Origin: an uncultured Eubacteriales bacterium
Lineage (GTDB): Bacteria > Bacillota > Clostridia > Oscillospirales > Acutalibacteraceae
NCBI GenBank assembly: GCA_934486615.1
Contig: CAKSQO010000008.1
Location: 26,764-90,763 of the forward strand
Reading direction: 5' to 3'
Length of the DNA stretch: 64,000 bases
The notes beneath the pieces were generated by a model that was not told the origin of the DNA, ran no database searches, and saw nothing but the letters and a program-made list of their open reading frames with translations. This document shows positions 41,263-49,966 of this stretch, piece after piece (positions within the stretch are counted from its first letter, which is position 1; every line of letters starts with the position of its first letter). The position numbers were made by a program, and so were the translations under genes.

Positions 41263-42024
41263 TTAGGCCAGCGGCAGAAGCAGACCGCCGTCGCAGAGAA
41301 TGATCTGACCCTGGGTGTAGCGGCAAGCGTCGGACGCAAGGAACACAAGCGCGCCGTTGAGGTCATCGACAGTGCCGAGGCGGCGCTGCGGAACCTTAGC
41401 GGACATCTTGGCAACGTGCTCGGGTGTGGAGTTCTCGCCCATGCCGAGCATGATCTGTCCGGGAGCGATACCGTTGACATAGACGCCGTACTGCGCCCAA
41501 GCCATAGCCTGGCACTGAGTCATCATCGTAGCGGCAGCCTTCGAGATGGAGTAGGTCGGAGCGACCGCAGAAGCGCGGTAACCGCTGACGGAGCAGATGT
41601 TGATGATGTTGCCGCCGTGCTCCTTCATGTAGCTCTTGAAAACCTCCTGAGCGAGGAAGAACGGGCCCTTGACGTTGGCGTTGAGGACGCGGTCATAAGC
41701 CTCGGGAGTAAGGTCAACAGCAGGAGTGTAGTCGATGAGAGCTGCGTTGTTGACGAGAATGTCAAGCTTGCCGAACTGCTCAAGGATCTTAGCAACAACG
41801 TCCTTTACAACGTCCATCTTGGTGACGTCGAGGTACATCGGGACGATGGTGCGGCCGGTGGACTCGTGAATTTCCTTAGCAACAGCCTCGAGCTTGTCGA
41901 GACGGCGGGCAGCGACGACTACGTCGGCGCCGGCTTCGGCAAGGCCGCGCGCCATATCAACGCCGAGACCCTGAGAAGCGCCGGTTACAAGGGCAACTTT
42001 TCCGGTGAGATCAAAAGATACCAT
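41263..42024 (-). CDS. SDR-family NAD(P)-dependent oxidoreductase
   Basis: 253-aa short-chain dehydrogenase. Cofactor motif VTGASQGLGVDMA. The Arg-rich stretch AARRLDKLEA after the second strand favours NADPH. NNAALIDYTPAVD, catalytic ICSVSGYRASAVAPTYSISK (Ser, Tyr, Lys) and IAPGQIMLGMG are also present. It reduces or oxidises a secondary alcohol/ketone. It is last in the four-gene operon and lies 28 bases after the ene-reductase, so both probably act on one substrate. Bile acid, steroid or plant polyphenol are possibilities; none is shown. Confidence 0.9.
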   Translation of the reverse strand: MVSFDLTGKVALVTGASQGLGVDMARGLAEAGADVVVAARRLDKLEAVAKEIHESTGRTIVPMYLDVTKMDVVKDVVAKILEQFGKLDILVNNAALIDYTPAVDLTPEAYDRVLNANVKGPFFLAQEVFKSYMKEHGGNIINICSVSGYRASAVAPTYSISKAAATMMTQCQAMAWAQYGVYVNGIAPGQIMLGMGENSTPEHVAKMSAKVPQRRLGTVDDLNGALVFLASDACRYTQGQIILCDGGLLLPLA

Positions 42025-42052
42025 TTAAATTTCCTCCCAAATATAATAATGT

Positions 42053-43990
42053 TTATTTAAGTACGCGTACAGCGTGGAACGCCTCGTGAACAGCGTCGAT
42101 GACCTTGCGCGGCTTGATCGCGTCGCCGACGGTGCGGACGTTGTCAACGTCGCTCCAGATCTCGTCCTCAAGGGCGTTGTTGGAGCGGTAGCCGACCGAC
42201 ATAATGACAGCCGAGCACGGTACTTCGTAAACCTCGCCGTCCTTTTCGTAGGTAACGCCGGTCTCGGTGATACCGGTTACACGGCCGGAGCAGACGACCT
42301 CGATATTGCTCTCTGCGATGTGATCGCGCAGCGACTGGTCGTTGGTTCCGAAGTGCGAAACGGTCTTGAGTATGTCTTCGAGCGCCTCGATCATCGTGAC
42401 CTTGCCGCCGTTTGCGCGCCCGTCGAGGTGCAGAGCTACCTCACAGCCGACAAGGCCGCCGCCGATGACGACAACGTCGCCCTCGGGCAGGCTGTCAGCC
42501 AGGAGCAGCTCGTTGCTGGTGTAAACCTTGACGGAGCTGTTCTCAGCCTTGGGCAGGCGAATTACGATCGGGTCGGAGCCGGTCGCAAGGATAACGTCCT
42601 GAACGCCCTCGGCAAGAATGTCCTCCTTGGTCGCGGTCTTGTTCATAACGATGTTTACGCCCGAGTTCTCAACTCTGTAGATGAGGTTCTCAAGGTAGGT
42701 CTTAACGTCAGACTTGAACTTCGGAGCACCCGCAGCGGCAAGGTTACCGCCGAGGTATCCGTTGCGCTCCCACAGGGTGACTTCGATACCGCGATGACGC
42801 GCTTCGAGAGCCGCCGCAAGGCCGGCAGGTCCGCCGCCTATGACGAGCAGCTTCTTGGTCTTTTCGGCGCGGGTGAACGGATAGTCAAGCTCGTGACCGC
42901 TGAGCGGATTTACGGCGCAGGGGCGATGCTTGCCCATAACAGCCATAAGCATACACTCGTTGCAGCCTATACAGTAGTTAATCTCTTTCCAGCGGCCCTC
43001 TTTGACCTTTGTCGGCCAATCGGGATCGGCAAGCATCTGATGTCCGAGCGCGATAACGTCGAGCGCACCCTCTTCGATGACGCTCTCGGCAACTGCGGGG
43101 TCGTTAAGCTTGCCCTGTCCCATGAGAGGAACCTTGACGGCAGCGCGAATCTTGCGGATAACGTCAAGCTCCATTCCCTTCTCTTCATAAACAGACGGGA
43201 TCTGGCAGTAGTAACGCTCGTAGCAGCCGGTGTCGAGGTGGAGCGCGTCGATGCCCTCTCTCTCGAGAATTCTGCACATTTCGATGCCTTCCTCAATGGT
43301 GCGATAGCCGGGCTTGTTGATGCGGTGATCGACCGTGACCTTTGCGGTTACGGGGAAGTCGGCGCCGCAGGTCTTCCTGACCTCGTGCAGGCACTCGACA
43401 ACAAAGCGCATACGGTTCTCGAGGCTTCCGCCGTACTCGTCGGTGCGGTGGTTCCATGCGCTCGTCATAAACTGGTCGAACAGGTATCCGCCGTAAGCAT
43501 GCATCTCGATGCCGTCAACGCCCGCCTTCTTGAGCATGAGCGCAGCAGCGCCGTAGGCTTTGACGACCTCGTGAATCTGGTCAACGGTGAACGGACGGGT
43601 GCAGACCGCTGGGTTGTTTCTCAGCGGAATCGCACTCGGGCCGTAAGGAGCAGTCTCAAGGCGGTCAGCGTAAGCTACGCGGCCGAGGCCGACGGTGAGC
43701 TGGCTGATGACCTTGGCGCCGTAAGCGTGACATGAGTCGACGAGCTGGCCGTACTGGGCAACCTCGAAGAAGCTGTCCATAGCCCATGTCGGACGACCCT
43801 CGTACTTCTGAGTGCACATGGCGCAGCCGACCATGATAAGGCCTGCTCCGCCCTCCGCCACACGGCGGTAGAACTCGATATTGCGCTCGCTGACGAAGCC
43901 GTCAATATCGGTTTTCATGCCCATGGGGGCGATGGCAATGTGGTTTTTCAGCTTAACATTACCGTAAATGGTTCTTTCAAACAATTTCAT
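42053..43990 (-). CDS. Fe-S/FMN/FAD ene-reductase (2,4-dienoyl-CoA reductase/BaiCD-BaiH class)
   Basis: 645 aa. The N-terminal Old Yellow Enzyme barrel (about 1-335) contains HIAIAPMGMKTDIDG and GIEMHAYGGYLFDQFMTSAWNHRTDEYGGSLENRMRF. The 4Fe-4S cysteines follow in CIGCNEC...C (about 339-356). FAD- and NAD-binding Rossmann folds come next (VIGGGPAGLAAALEA, VIGGGLVGCEVALHL). This layout is shared by 2,4-dienoyl-CoA reductase, 2-enoate reductase, BaiCD/BaiH and bilirubin reductase, all of which reduce activated C=C bonds. The ATG overlaps the YkvI stop (TAATG). The substrate is unknown. Confidence 0.92.
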   Translation of the reverse strand: MKLFERTIYGNVKLKNHIAIAPMGMKTDIDGFVSERNIEFYRRVAEGGAGLIMVGCAMCTQKYEGRPTWAMDSFFEVAQYGQLVDSCHAYGAKVISQLTVGLGRVAYADRLETAPYGPSAIPLRNNPAVCTRPFTVDQIHEVVKAYGAAALMLKKAGVDGIEMHAYGGYLFDQFMTSAWNHRTDEYGGSLENRMRFVVECLHEVRKTCGADFPVTAKVTVDHRINKPGYRTIEEGIEMCRILEREGIDALHLDTGCYERYYCQIPSVYEEKGMELDVIRKIRAAVKVPLMGQGKLNDPAVAESVIEEGALDVIALGHQMLADPDWPTKVKEGRWKEINYCIGCNECMLMAVMGKHRPCAVNPLSGHELDYPFTRAEKTKKLLVIGGGPAGLAAALEARHRGIEVTLWERNGYLGGNLAAAGAPKFKSDVKTYLENLIYRVENSGVNIVMNKTATKEDILAEGVQDVILATGSDPIVIRLPKAENSSVKVYTSNELLLADSLPEGDVVVIGGGLVGCEVALHLDGRANGGKVTMIEALEDILKTVSHFGTNDQSLRDHIAESNIEVVCSGRVTGITETGVTYEKDGEVYEVPCSAVIMSVGYRSNNALEDEIWSDVDNVRTVGDAIKPRKVIDAVHEAFHAVRVLK

Positions 43991-45162
43991 TATTCTGCTT
44001 GTTCTCCTTTTGTTTGAATGTTCTGCTTTACTTCGGGCTGAGTGCTCTTCTTACAGCCTCTGAGTGGCATAAGTATGCACACAGGGATAACGATAAGCGG
44101 TATCGCAAGATAGCCGAGCATCGAATAGCCCTTGCTGATTATGGTCTGAAGTCCCACGCGCGAGATGAATATGCAGCATGCAAAGTAGATAACGCCGATA
44201 ACGGCGCCGCTGACATAGCTGTTGCCGAGCACTCCCTTTTTAGGAAAGATCGGGCGTATTCTCGAAACGACCGCGTGAAGCTGCGGCGCGCCGCTCGAAA
44301 GCAGTGCAAGGAACATCGTGACCGAATAAACTGCAGGCAGCCACGGTGCGTTCTCGACAAGGAAGCTGTTGACTATCGAAAGCACGGGCACGGACTCTTT
44401 CAGCGCATCAGGGCAGTACGGCAGCAGAAGCAGCGTGCTGAGAATGAACGCGCAGCTGTTGAGAATGAAGCTGCAAACGCCGATTGCGGCAGAGTGGCGC
44501 GGCTTTTCGACATTCTGCTCGACCGCGCTGAGCGTCAGCGCGTTGCAGGCATTGGAAAGGCCGAGCGCTATTGCACCGCTTACTCCCGCCCAAAGGCTGA
44601 CGCCTTCGGGAATGTAGAACGACGAGACAATCTCGGCTGTGCGCTCACCGCGGTTAATGACCGCGAACAGCGACAGCAATATCATACCCGCGATCATCAC
44701 GACCGACATCAGCGCCGAGGACGCTCTTACGAGCCTGTCGCCCCAGAGCACGAGCACGATGCTGATTATCGCGACGATTATCGAACCGAGTAGCTTCGGC
44801 AGGTGTGTAAGGTCGCTGAAGAATATTCCGCCCATTGACACGACAGCACTGCCGCCGACAATCATGGCGATTATCATATAAATCTCGAGCACAGGGGTCA
44901 GAACCTTGCCGAGCTTGCCGTAAAGGCAGTTGGCGTAGTCGTAATAGTTATAGACCTTGTGCTTGCGAACGACTTCCGCTCCCATTGCGATGATAAAGGC
45001 TGCAAGCCCCATAGAAAGCATCGGAAGCAGCAGTCCTGCTGCGCCGTAGGGGGCGAAGTAGGACGCTGCGAATACTCCCGAGATCATCGACGGTCCGACC
45101 AGTGCGCCAAACCACACACTGGCAACGGGAAATGCGATTTTGAAACTTCCGCTTTTTTTCAT
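43990..45162 (-). CDS. YkvI-family membrane protein (probable transporter)
   Basis: 390 aa with about ten membrane helices. It begins FPVASVWFGALVGPSMISGVFAASYFAPYGAAGLLLPMLSM, contains KVYNYYDYANCLYGKLGKVL, and ends in a hydrophilic tail. The YkvI family resembles amino-acid/LeuT-fold carriers, but its substrates are not defined. One-base overlaps (TAATG) on both sides show tight coupling with the MFS and ene-reductase genes. Two different carriers in one operon suggest uptake of substrate and export of product, which is inference. Confidence 0.85.
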   Translation of the reverse strand: MKKSGSFKIAFPVASVWFGALVGPSMISGVFAASYFAPYGAAGLLLPMLSMGLAAFIIAMGAEVVRKHKVYNYYDYANCLYGKLGKVLTPVLEIYMIIAMIVGGSAVVSMGGIFFSDLTHLPKLLGSIIVAIISIVLVLWGDRLVRASSALMSVVMIAGMILLSLFAVINRGERTAEIVSSFYIPEGVSLWAGVSGAIALGLSNACNALTLSAVEQNVEKPRHSAAIGVCSFILNSCAFILSTLLLLPYCPDALKESVPVLSIVNSFLVENAPWLPAVYSVTMFLALLSSGAPQLHAVVSRIRPIFPKKGVLGNSYVSGAVIGVIYFACCIFISRVGLQTIISKGYSMLGYLAIPLIVIPVCILMPLRGCKKSTQPEVKQNIQTKGEQAE

Positions 45163-46412
45163 TATTTGCTCCAGAGCTTTCTGGTGCAGACAAGGCCGAT
45201 GTTGACGACAACGATACCGACAGCGAGGGCGATGGAAGCGGCGATCATACCGCCGATATAAGAACCGGAGGCAGTGTAAATGCTGGCGTAGATATTTGAG
45301 GAGAACATACTGGTAAGAGTGCCGATAGAAGCAACATAGCCGTAGATCTGAGCGAAGTGCTTCTCACCGAGCATCTTCTTGATGATGAACGGAGGAGCGA
45401 TGGACATGGTCGCAAAGCCGAAGCCGAAGAGGCCTGCACCGACGAAGCCCATAACAGCACCGATGCCCGTGCCGAATACGAGAACGAGGATACCGGCAAC
45501 CATAGCGCCGCAGCCGATGGAATAGCAAGCGCCGCTGCCGAGCTTATCGTTGATAACGCCGAGCAGGACCTTGCCTGCGATAGCGCCGATCATAAGAACG
45601 GTAGAAAGCATACCGGCCTTGGCAATGTCGAACTCATAGGTGGTGGTAGCGAACTTAGCAGCCTGGGTCTGGAAGTTGGAGCCGAAGAAGCAAACGATAA
45701 CTGCGATGGCGACCATCCAGAACCACGGCGTCCTGAGCGACTCGCCGAAGGTGTAGCCCTTCAGCTCTTTCTGCTCAGCAGCAGCAACAACAGCACCGTT
45801 CTCCTCGCCGAAAGCGCACTCGCCCTTGTCGGCGTTCGGAGCATACTTCAGGCCGAAGACAGCGAAAGGCAGGCCGATCACCAGAGCGATAGCGGCGCAA
45901 ACGAGCATAGCGCTCTGCCAGCCGAGGCCGGCGATGAGCTTACCGCTGACAGTGCCGAACACAGCACCGCCGAGGTTGGAGCACGCAAGGACAATGCCAA
46001 GTATGGTTCCCGAGCTCTTCTTGAACCAGTTGTTGATAAGGATCGGTCCCATCAGGTAAGTGATGAACGAGAAACCGAAGCCGATAACTATACCGGAAAC
46101 AAGCCAACCGATATAACTGGTGTAAAGCGAGATAGCAGCGAAGCCGCCAACCGAAAGAATAACTGCGCCGCCGATAACAAGGCGGGTGTCAAGCTTGGAG
46201 AAAAGCTTGCGTGCGATCGGCTGGCAGACTGCCATCGTACCGGTCATACATGTGAAGTAGAAAGCAAGCTGCGCCATGCTGGCGGTGTCCGAATACTCGG
46301 TGTTGAACTGAGCCATAAACAGGCTGATGGTGTTGGCGACGATGCCCGACACGGCAAACAGAATGGCCGCGACGGAGACAGCTACGCCCCACGCTCTTTT
46401 TGAACTTTTCAC
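45162..46412 (-). CDS. MFS transporter, OFA (oxalate/formate antiporter-like) type
   Basis: 416 aa, twelve predicted helices. SGIVANTISLFMAQFNTEY leads the first helix, GFGFSFITYLMGPILINNWFKKSSGTILGIVLACSNLGGAVFG is the typical OFA loop and helix pair, and a central hydrophilic loop lies around residues 195-225. GTG 46412 is chosen; an in-frame TTG at 46463 lacks a ribosome site. It is first in the operon. Such carriers often serve organic anions, including bile acids and aromatic acids in gut bacteria. Confidence 0.88.
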   Translation of the reverse strand: MKSSKRAWGVAVSVAAILFAVSGIVANTISLFMAQFNTEYSDTASMAQLAFYFTCMTGTMAVCQPIARKLFSKLDTRLVIGGAVILSVGGFAAISLYTSYIGWLVSGIVIGFGFSFITYLMGPILINNWFKKSSGTILGIVLACSNLGGAVFGTVSGKLIAGLGWQSAMLVCAAIALVIGLPFAVFGLKYAPNADKGECAFGEENGAVVAAAEQKELKGYTFGESLRTPWFWMVAIAVIVCFFGSNFQTQAAKFATTTYEFDIAKAGMLSTVLMIGAIAGKVLLGVINDKLGSGACYSIGCGAMVAGILVLVFGTGIGAVMGFVGAGLFGFGFATMSIAPPFIIKKMLGEKHFAQIYGYVASIGTLTSMFSSNIYASIYTASGSYIGGMIAASIALAVGIVVVNIGLVCTRKLWSK

Positions 46413-46683
46413 TAAAACTACCGTCCTCTCAAAAATGAAATTAAATTCTTGTCCACCGAACAAGCGGTACCTGTGCCCGAATGAGCTGCGTCAAAGAGTT
46501 TCCCTACCACGCTTAAGCGACGCGTTTTGACACGCTTTTCGTCGAAACTCCGCTGTGACAGCTGTATGAAAAGCAGAGAAAATGTGCGGCAAAGCCTTCC
46601 TTTCTTCACTTTTCATACCGATATCGGCAGCGGAGCAACTTAATGCGCTTCAAAATCTGTTGGTCCCGTTTCGGTTTTGACAT

Positions 46684-46719
46684 TGTTATCAAAATAACAG
46701 ATTGACAAAGGAATATCAA
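46684..46719 (-). promoter_or_regulatory. Operon promoter of the MFS-YkvI-reductase-SDR genes
   Basis: Minus-strand TTGATA (46714-46719), 17 bp, TATTTT (46691-46696). The palindrome TGTTAT-CAAA-ATAACA (46684-46699) overlaps the -10 and is a likely operator. The 460-base divergent region has no coding frame I can support. Confidence 0.55.
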
Positions 46720-46750
46720 TGTGAGAGGTGCACAGTCGCATTTTTCAAAT

Positions 46751-46795
46751 TGTGCACTTGCACAACACTTGATTATAGTGTATAATATTATCAAG
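46751..46795 (+). promoter_or_regulatory. Promoter and palindromes of the PucR-type regulator
   Basis: TTGCAC (46758-46763), 17 bp, TATAAT (46781-46786). The palindrome TGTGCA-CT-TGCACA (46751-46764) covers the -35. CTTGAT...ATCAAG (46768-46795) surrounds the -10. Both could be regulator sites. Confidence 0.6.
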
Positions 46796-46872
46796 CAAAA
46801 TTTGTTGATGTTTTTCGTTGAATATAACAATATTTCACAACATATAGTCGCATCTAAGCGGAGGTTTGACTG

Positions 46873-48150
46873 ATGAACGAGTTTCTCACAATAGGCAAAG
46901 CGCACAATCTGACCCTCGAGGACGTATATCGAAAGCTCTATGAAGCCATGGTCGCAGGCAATTTGTCTCAGCTTTTATTTTTGACATATGAAATATGGGG
47001 CTTTCCCTCTGCAGTCATCGACATACGCTACAATCTGATAGATATGCAGCCGAAGATTCCGACAGGCGACCCAACGTGGGATATGATAATGTCAAGCGGC
47101 CGCATTAATGAAGAAATGCAGCGCAACTTCATCAAGGGCGCATATATGGTTCCGATAATGGAGCAACAGAAGCCGCAGCTCATCGACTGGGGCGTGTGCG
47201 AGAAAAACCCGCGCGTTAACTGCAAGCTGACCGAGCATGACGAGCTTTACGGCGTGCTTGCGATGATAACGCTCGGAAACTACCGCTGGACAGAGCAGGA
47301 CAATGACGTATACGAGCTTATCGCAAATGCGTGCACGCAGGTACTCAGTCACTATAGCTCCAAAACGACCGTTGCCGCGCACACTCCGACTAAGGAATGG
47401 CTGTTTCTGTCGCTTCTCGAAAACGGTGAAATCGACCGCGGATCGATACATATTCTTAAGGATGCGCTGCGGGTACAGCACGGCAGCCGCTTCCGTATTG
47501 TAAAAATTACGCTCAACGATTCGGTGTCGCCGCAGCGACTTGAATTTACGGTCAAAAAGCTTCACAACGCCTTCCCGAAGCAGTTGTGCGTGCTCAGCAA
47601 GCAGACCGAACATAAACGTGCGGGTATTTATGTCTTGATTCAGTTTATGCGCGACGATGATGCCACGCGGCAGATCAGTAAACTTGAACATTTCCCCGAG
47701 ACGTCGGCGCAGTGCCAGTTTGATGTCAGCAAGCCGTTCGATGACCTCGCCGGAGTGCCGTCGGCAAAAATTCAGGTGGATTTTTTGAGCGAATACTTCT
47801 CACGCCCGTATAAAAAAGGTGTACATAGGTATGAGTATCACTCGCTCGACCACATCTTCAAGATCGTGACCGACACCATTCCCGCCGATTGCTATACGCC
47901 GGCAGCGATAAACCTGCTTGAGGACTACGACCGCAGGAACCGCACCGATTATCTGAACACGCTGTATGTCTACCTGCGCAGCTTTCTGAACAGCAAAAAG
48001 ACGGTCGAATATTTCGGCTTTCACCGCAATACGCTGCTGCACAGACTCAACCAAGTTCAAACAATAACCGGCATTCAGCTCGACGACGAGCAGGAGCTGT
48101 TGAATCTGCTGATAGCCTTAGAGCTGCGCCAGTCTGAGGAACGGCAGTAG
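46873..48150 (+). CDS. PucR/CdaR-type helix-turn-helix regulator
   Basis: 425 aa. The N-terminal part (about 1-170) looks like a ligand-sensing region with an early helix (NLTLEDVYRKLYEAMVAG). The C-terminal HTH_30-type domain reads YLNTLYVYLRSFLNSKKTVEYFGFHRNTLLHRLNQVQTITGIQLDDEQELLNLLIALEL. Such regulators often activate divergent catabolic or transport genes in response to the substrate. It is divergent from the MFS-YkvI-reductase-SDR operon with palindromes at both promoters. ATG 46873 follows GGAGG. Confidence 0.86.
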   Translation: MNEFLTIGKAHNLTLEDVYRKLYEAMVAGNLSQLLFLTYEIWGFPSAVIDIRYNLIDMQPKIPTGDPTWDMIMSSGRINEEMQRNFIKGAYMVPIMEQQKPQLIDWGVCEKNPRVNCKLTEHDELYGVLAMITLGNYRWTEQDNDVYELIANACTQVLSHYSSKTTVAAHTPTKEWLFLSLLENGEIDRGSIHILKDALRVQHGSRFRIVKITLNDSVSPQRLEFTVKKLHNAFPKQLCVLSKQTEHKRAGIYVLIQFMRDDDATRQISKLEHFPETSAQCQFDVSKPFDDLAGVPSAKIQVDFLSEYFSRPYKKGVHRYEYHSLDHIFKIVTDTIPADCYTPAAINLLEDYDRRNRTDYLNTLYVYLRSFLNSKKTVEYFGFHRNTLLHRLNQVQTITGIQLDDEQELLNLLIALELRQSEERQ

Positions 48151-48203
48151 CGAGCGCGGCGGGATGGCAAAGATTATTTTAAGCAGGCACAAATTAAAAA
48201 AGC

Positions 48204-48244
48204 AGACCCGAGCAAGGCGAAATCTCACGTCTTTGCTCGGGTCT
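48204..48244. terminator. Bidirectional hairpin after the PucR-type gene
   Basis: AGACCCGAGCAA (48204-48215) pairs perfectly with TTGCTCGGGTCT (48233-48244). The A run before it gives a strong T tract on the minus strand; the plus-strand tract is weak. Confidence 0.65.
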
Positions 48245-48297
48245 GTGCTTATATGTAATTATGATTGAAAGCAAGCATACCACGCACGAACATAATC

Positions 48298-48365
48298 AGG
48301 CGCGCTGCAACTCTATCCAATCCGTGCCTTTAGGCGCGCTGCTACTCTATCCAATCCGTGCCTTT
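48298..48365. repeat. Two tandem copies of a 34-bp repeat
   Basis: Units 48298-48331 and 48332-48365 differ at one base (GCTGCAACTC against GCTGCTACTC). Each ends CCAATCCGTGCCTTT, and a partial third copy AGGCA follows. GTGCCTTTAGGCAC spans the last unit end as a palindrome. Nothing else is seen in the 48245-48449 gap. Confidence 0.85.
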
Positions 48366-48448
48366 AGGCACACCTCTCCTCTTACCTCTTCACCGAAACA
48401 GTGCACTTTAAGCATAAATTCACAGCATAGTTCCCCGCCAATAGAGCT

Positions 48449-48494
48449 AAATAAACGCCGCTGCCTACGGATACGTAAGCGGCGGCGTTTATTT
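48449..48494. terminator. Terminator of the oxaloacetate decarboxylase operon
   Basis: AAATAAACGCCG (48449-48460) pairs perfectly with CGGCGTTTATTT (48483-48494). It is about 60 bases past the oadA stop and could work both ways. Confidence 0.75.
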
Positions 48495-48554
48495 AAAAAT
48501 GTGAGATTACGGTCAAAGCGACCGAAAAGCAGCCGTTAGGCCGTCAGAGACAGA

Positions 48555-49952
48555 TCAGATGGATCTGTCGTCGACATAGAGGGTACGGACAGTGTTGTCC
48601 TGCGGCTCCTCCTTGCTGTCGCGCTGCTTGATGAACTTCTCGGCGACCTGCGGGAACAGAGCATAGCTGAGCACGTCCTCCTCGGACTTTGCAAAGTCCT
48701 TGCACTCCTCGCGGTACTTTTCAAGCTCGGGCTCAATAAGGTCGGCGGGGCGGCAGGTGATGACCTCGGCGTCGCCGATGGCCTTCTTGCGGACCTCCTC
48801 GTTGACCTCGCCCGGAACACGGCCGTACTCGCCGCGGAGCAGTCCCTTGGACTCCTTGGTTATCATCTTGTAGCGCTCGCCGTTAAGGACGTTCAGAACG
48901 GCCTGCGTACCGACGATCTGACTGGTCGGGGTGACAAGCGGCGGATAGCCGAAGTCCTTACGGACGTTCGGAATTTCGGCGAGGACTTCGTAATACTTGT
49001 CCTCGGCGTGCGCCTGCTTAAGCTGGTTGAGCAGATTGGAAAGCATTCCGCCGGGGACCTGATAAATCAGGGTTTTGGTGTCGACGTTGAGTACCTTCGG
49101 GTCAAGGATACCGTCGGCCTTGAGCCTGTCGGCAACCTTGCGGAAGTGCGCGGCGACCTCGCTGAGCTGAGTCAGGTCGAGGCCGGTGTCGAACTCAGTG
49201 CCTTTGAGCGTGGCGACGAGCGCCTCGGTCGACGGCTGCGAAGTGCCGTTAGCAAGCGGCGACAGCGCGCAGTCGACAATGTCAACGCCCGCCTGAATGG
49301 CCATAAGGTTGGTCATATCGCCGGTACCGGTGGTGTTGTGGGTGTGCAGATGAATCGGCACCTTGATGCGAGCCTTGAGCTTCTTAACGAGCGAATACGC
49401 GTCGTAAGGCAGCAGCAGGTTAGCCATATCCTTGATGCAGATAGTGTCGGCGCCCATCTCCTCAAGCTCGGCGGCGAGGTTTACAAAGTACTCCTCACTG
49501 TGCACGGGGCTCTTGGTGTAGCTGATAGCAGCCTCGCAAATACCGCCGTATTTCTTAATAGAAGTCATAGCCTGGCGCATATTGCGGGTGTCGTTGAGCG
49601 CGTCGAACACGCGGATAACGTCGATTCCGTTCTCGATGGACTTTTTGACAAAAGCATCAACAACGTCGTCGGCATAGTGCTTGTATCCGAGGATATTTTG
49701 ACCTCTGAGCAGCATCTGCAGCTTGGTATTGGGCAGCGCTTTTCTGAGCTTTCTCAGGCGCTCCCACGGGTCTTCGTTAAGAAAACGCATGCACGCGTCG
49801 AAGGTCGCGCCGCCCCAGCACTCGATGGACCAGTAGCCGATTTTGTCGAGCTTGTCGCAGGCGGGCAGCATCTCGTCGGTGCGCATTCTGGTGGCAGCCT
49901 GAGACTGGTGCGCGTCGCGCAGTATAGTATCTGTAATCTGAACTTTACTCAT
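48555..49952 (-). CDS. oadA: Oxaloacetate decarboxylase alpha subunit (carboxyltransferase)
   Basis: Moves the carboxyl of oxaloacetate to biotin, the first step of the Na+-pumping decarboxylase. HMGL-like barrel: ITDTILRDAHQSQAATRMRT, WECWGGATF-type IECWGGATFDACMRFL, LLRGQNILGYKHYADDVV and HLHTHNTTGTGDM. The C-terminal PYC/OADA domain follows (GGMLSNLLNQL, EVLAEIPNVRKDFGYPPLVTPTSQIVGTQAVLNVL). It is 465 aa without an attached biotin domain; the carrier is a separate gene two positions upstream in the operon. Confidence 0.94.
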   Translation of the reverse strand: MSKVQITDTILRDAHQSQAATRMRTDEMLPACDKLDKIGYWSIECWGGATFDACMRFLNEDPWERLRKLRKALPNTKLQMLLRGQNILGYKHYADDVVDAFVKKSIENGIDVIRVFDALNDTRNMRQAMTSIKKYGGICEAAISYTKSPVHSEEYFVNLAAELEEMGADTICIKDMANLLLPYDAYSLVKKLKARIKVPIHLHTHNTTGTGDMTNLMAIQAGVDIVDCALSPLANGTSQPSTEALVATLKGTEFDTGLDLTQLSEVAAHFRKVADRLKADGILDPKVLNVDTKTLIYQVPGGMLSNLLNQLKQAHAEDKYYEVLAEIPNVRKDFGYPPLVTPTSQIVGTQAVLNVLNGERYKMITKESKGLLRGEYGRVPGEVNEEVRKKAIGDAEVITCRPADLIEPELEKYREECKDFAKSEEDVLSYALFPQVAEKFIKQRDSKEEPQDNTVRTLYVDDRSI

Positions 49953-49966
49953 TTCAAACTACCTCC

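Noticed and set aside
42074..43735. 553-codon plus-strand frame opposite the ene-reductase
   Set aside because: The minus-strand frame has full OYE, Fe-S and Rossmann motifs; the plus frame has none and is an antisense shadow of GC-biased codons.
41263..43990. Naming the reductase-SDR operon as a bile-acid 7-dehydroxylation (bai) operon
   Set aside because: No BaiB, BaiA, BaiE or BaiF partners are present; only the reductase class is shared, so the substrate is left open.
48298..48365. Possible CRISPR array
   Set aside because: The two 34-bp units are directly adjacent with no spacers, and no cas genes are present.
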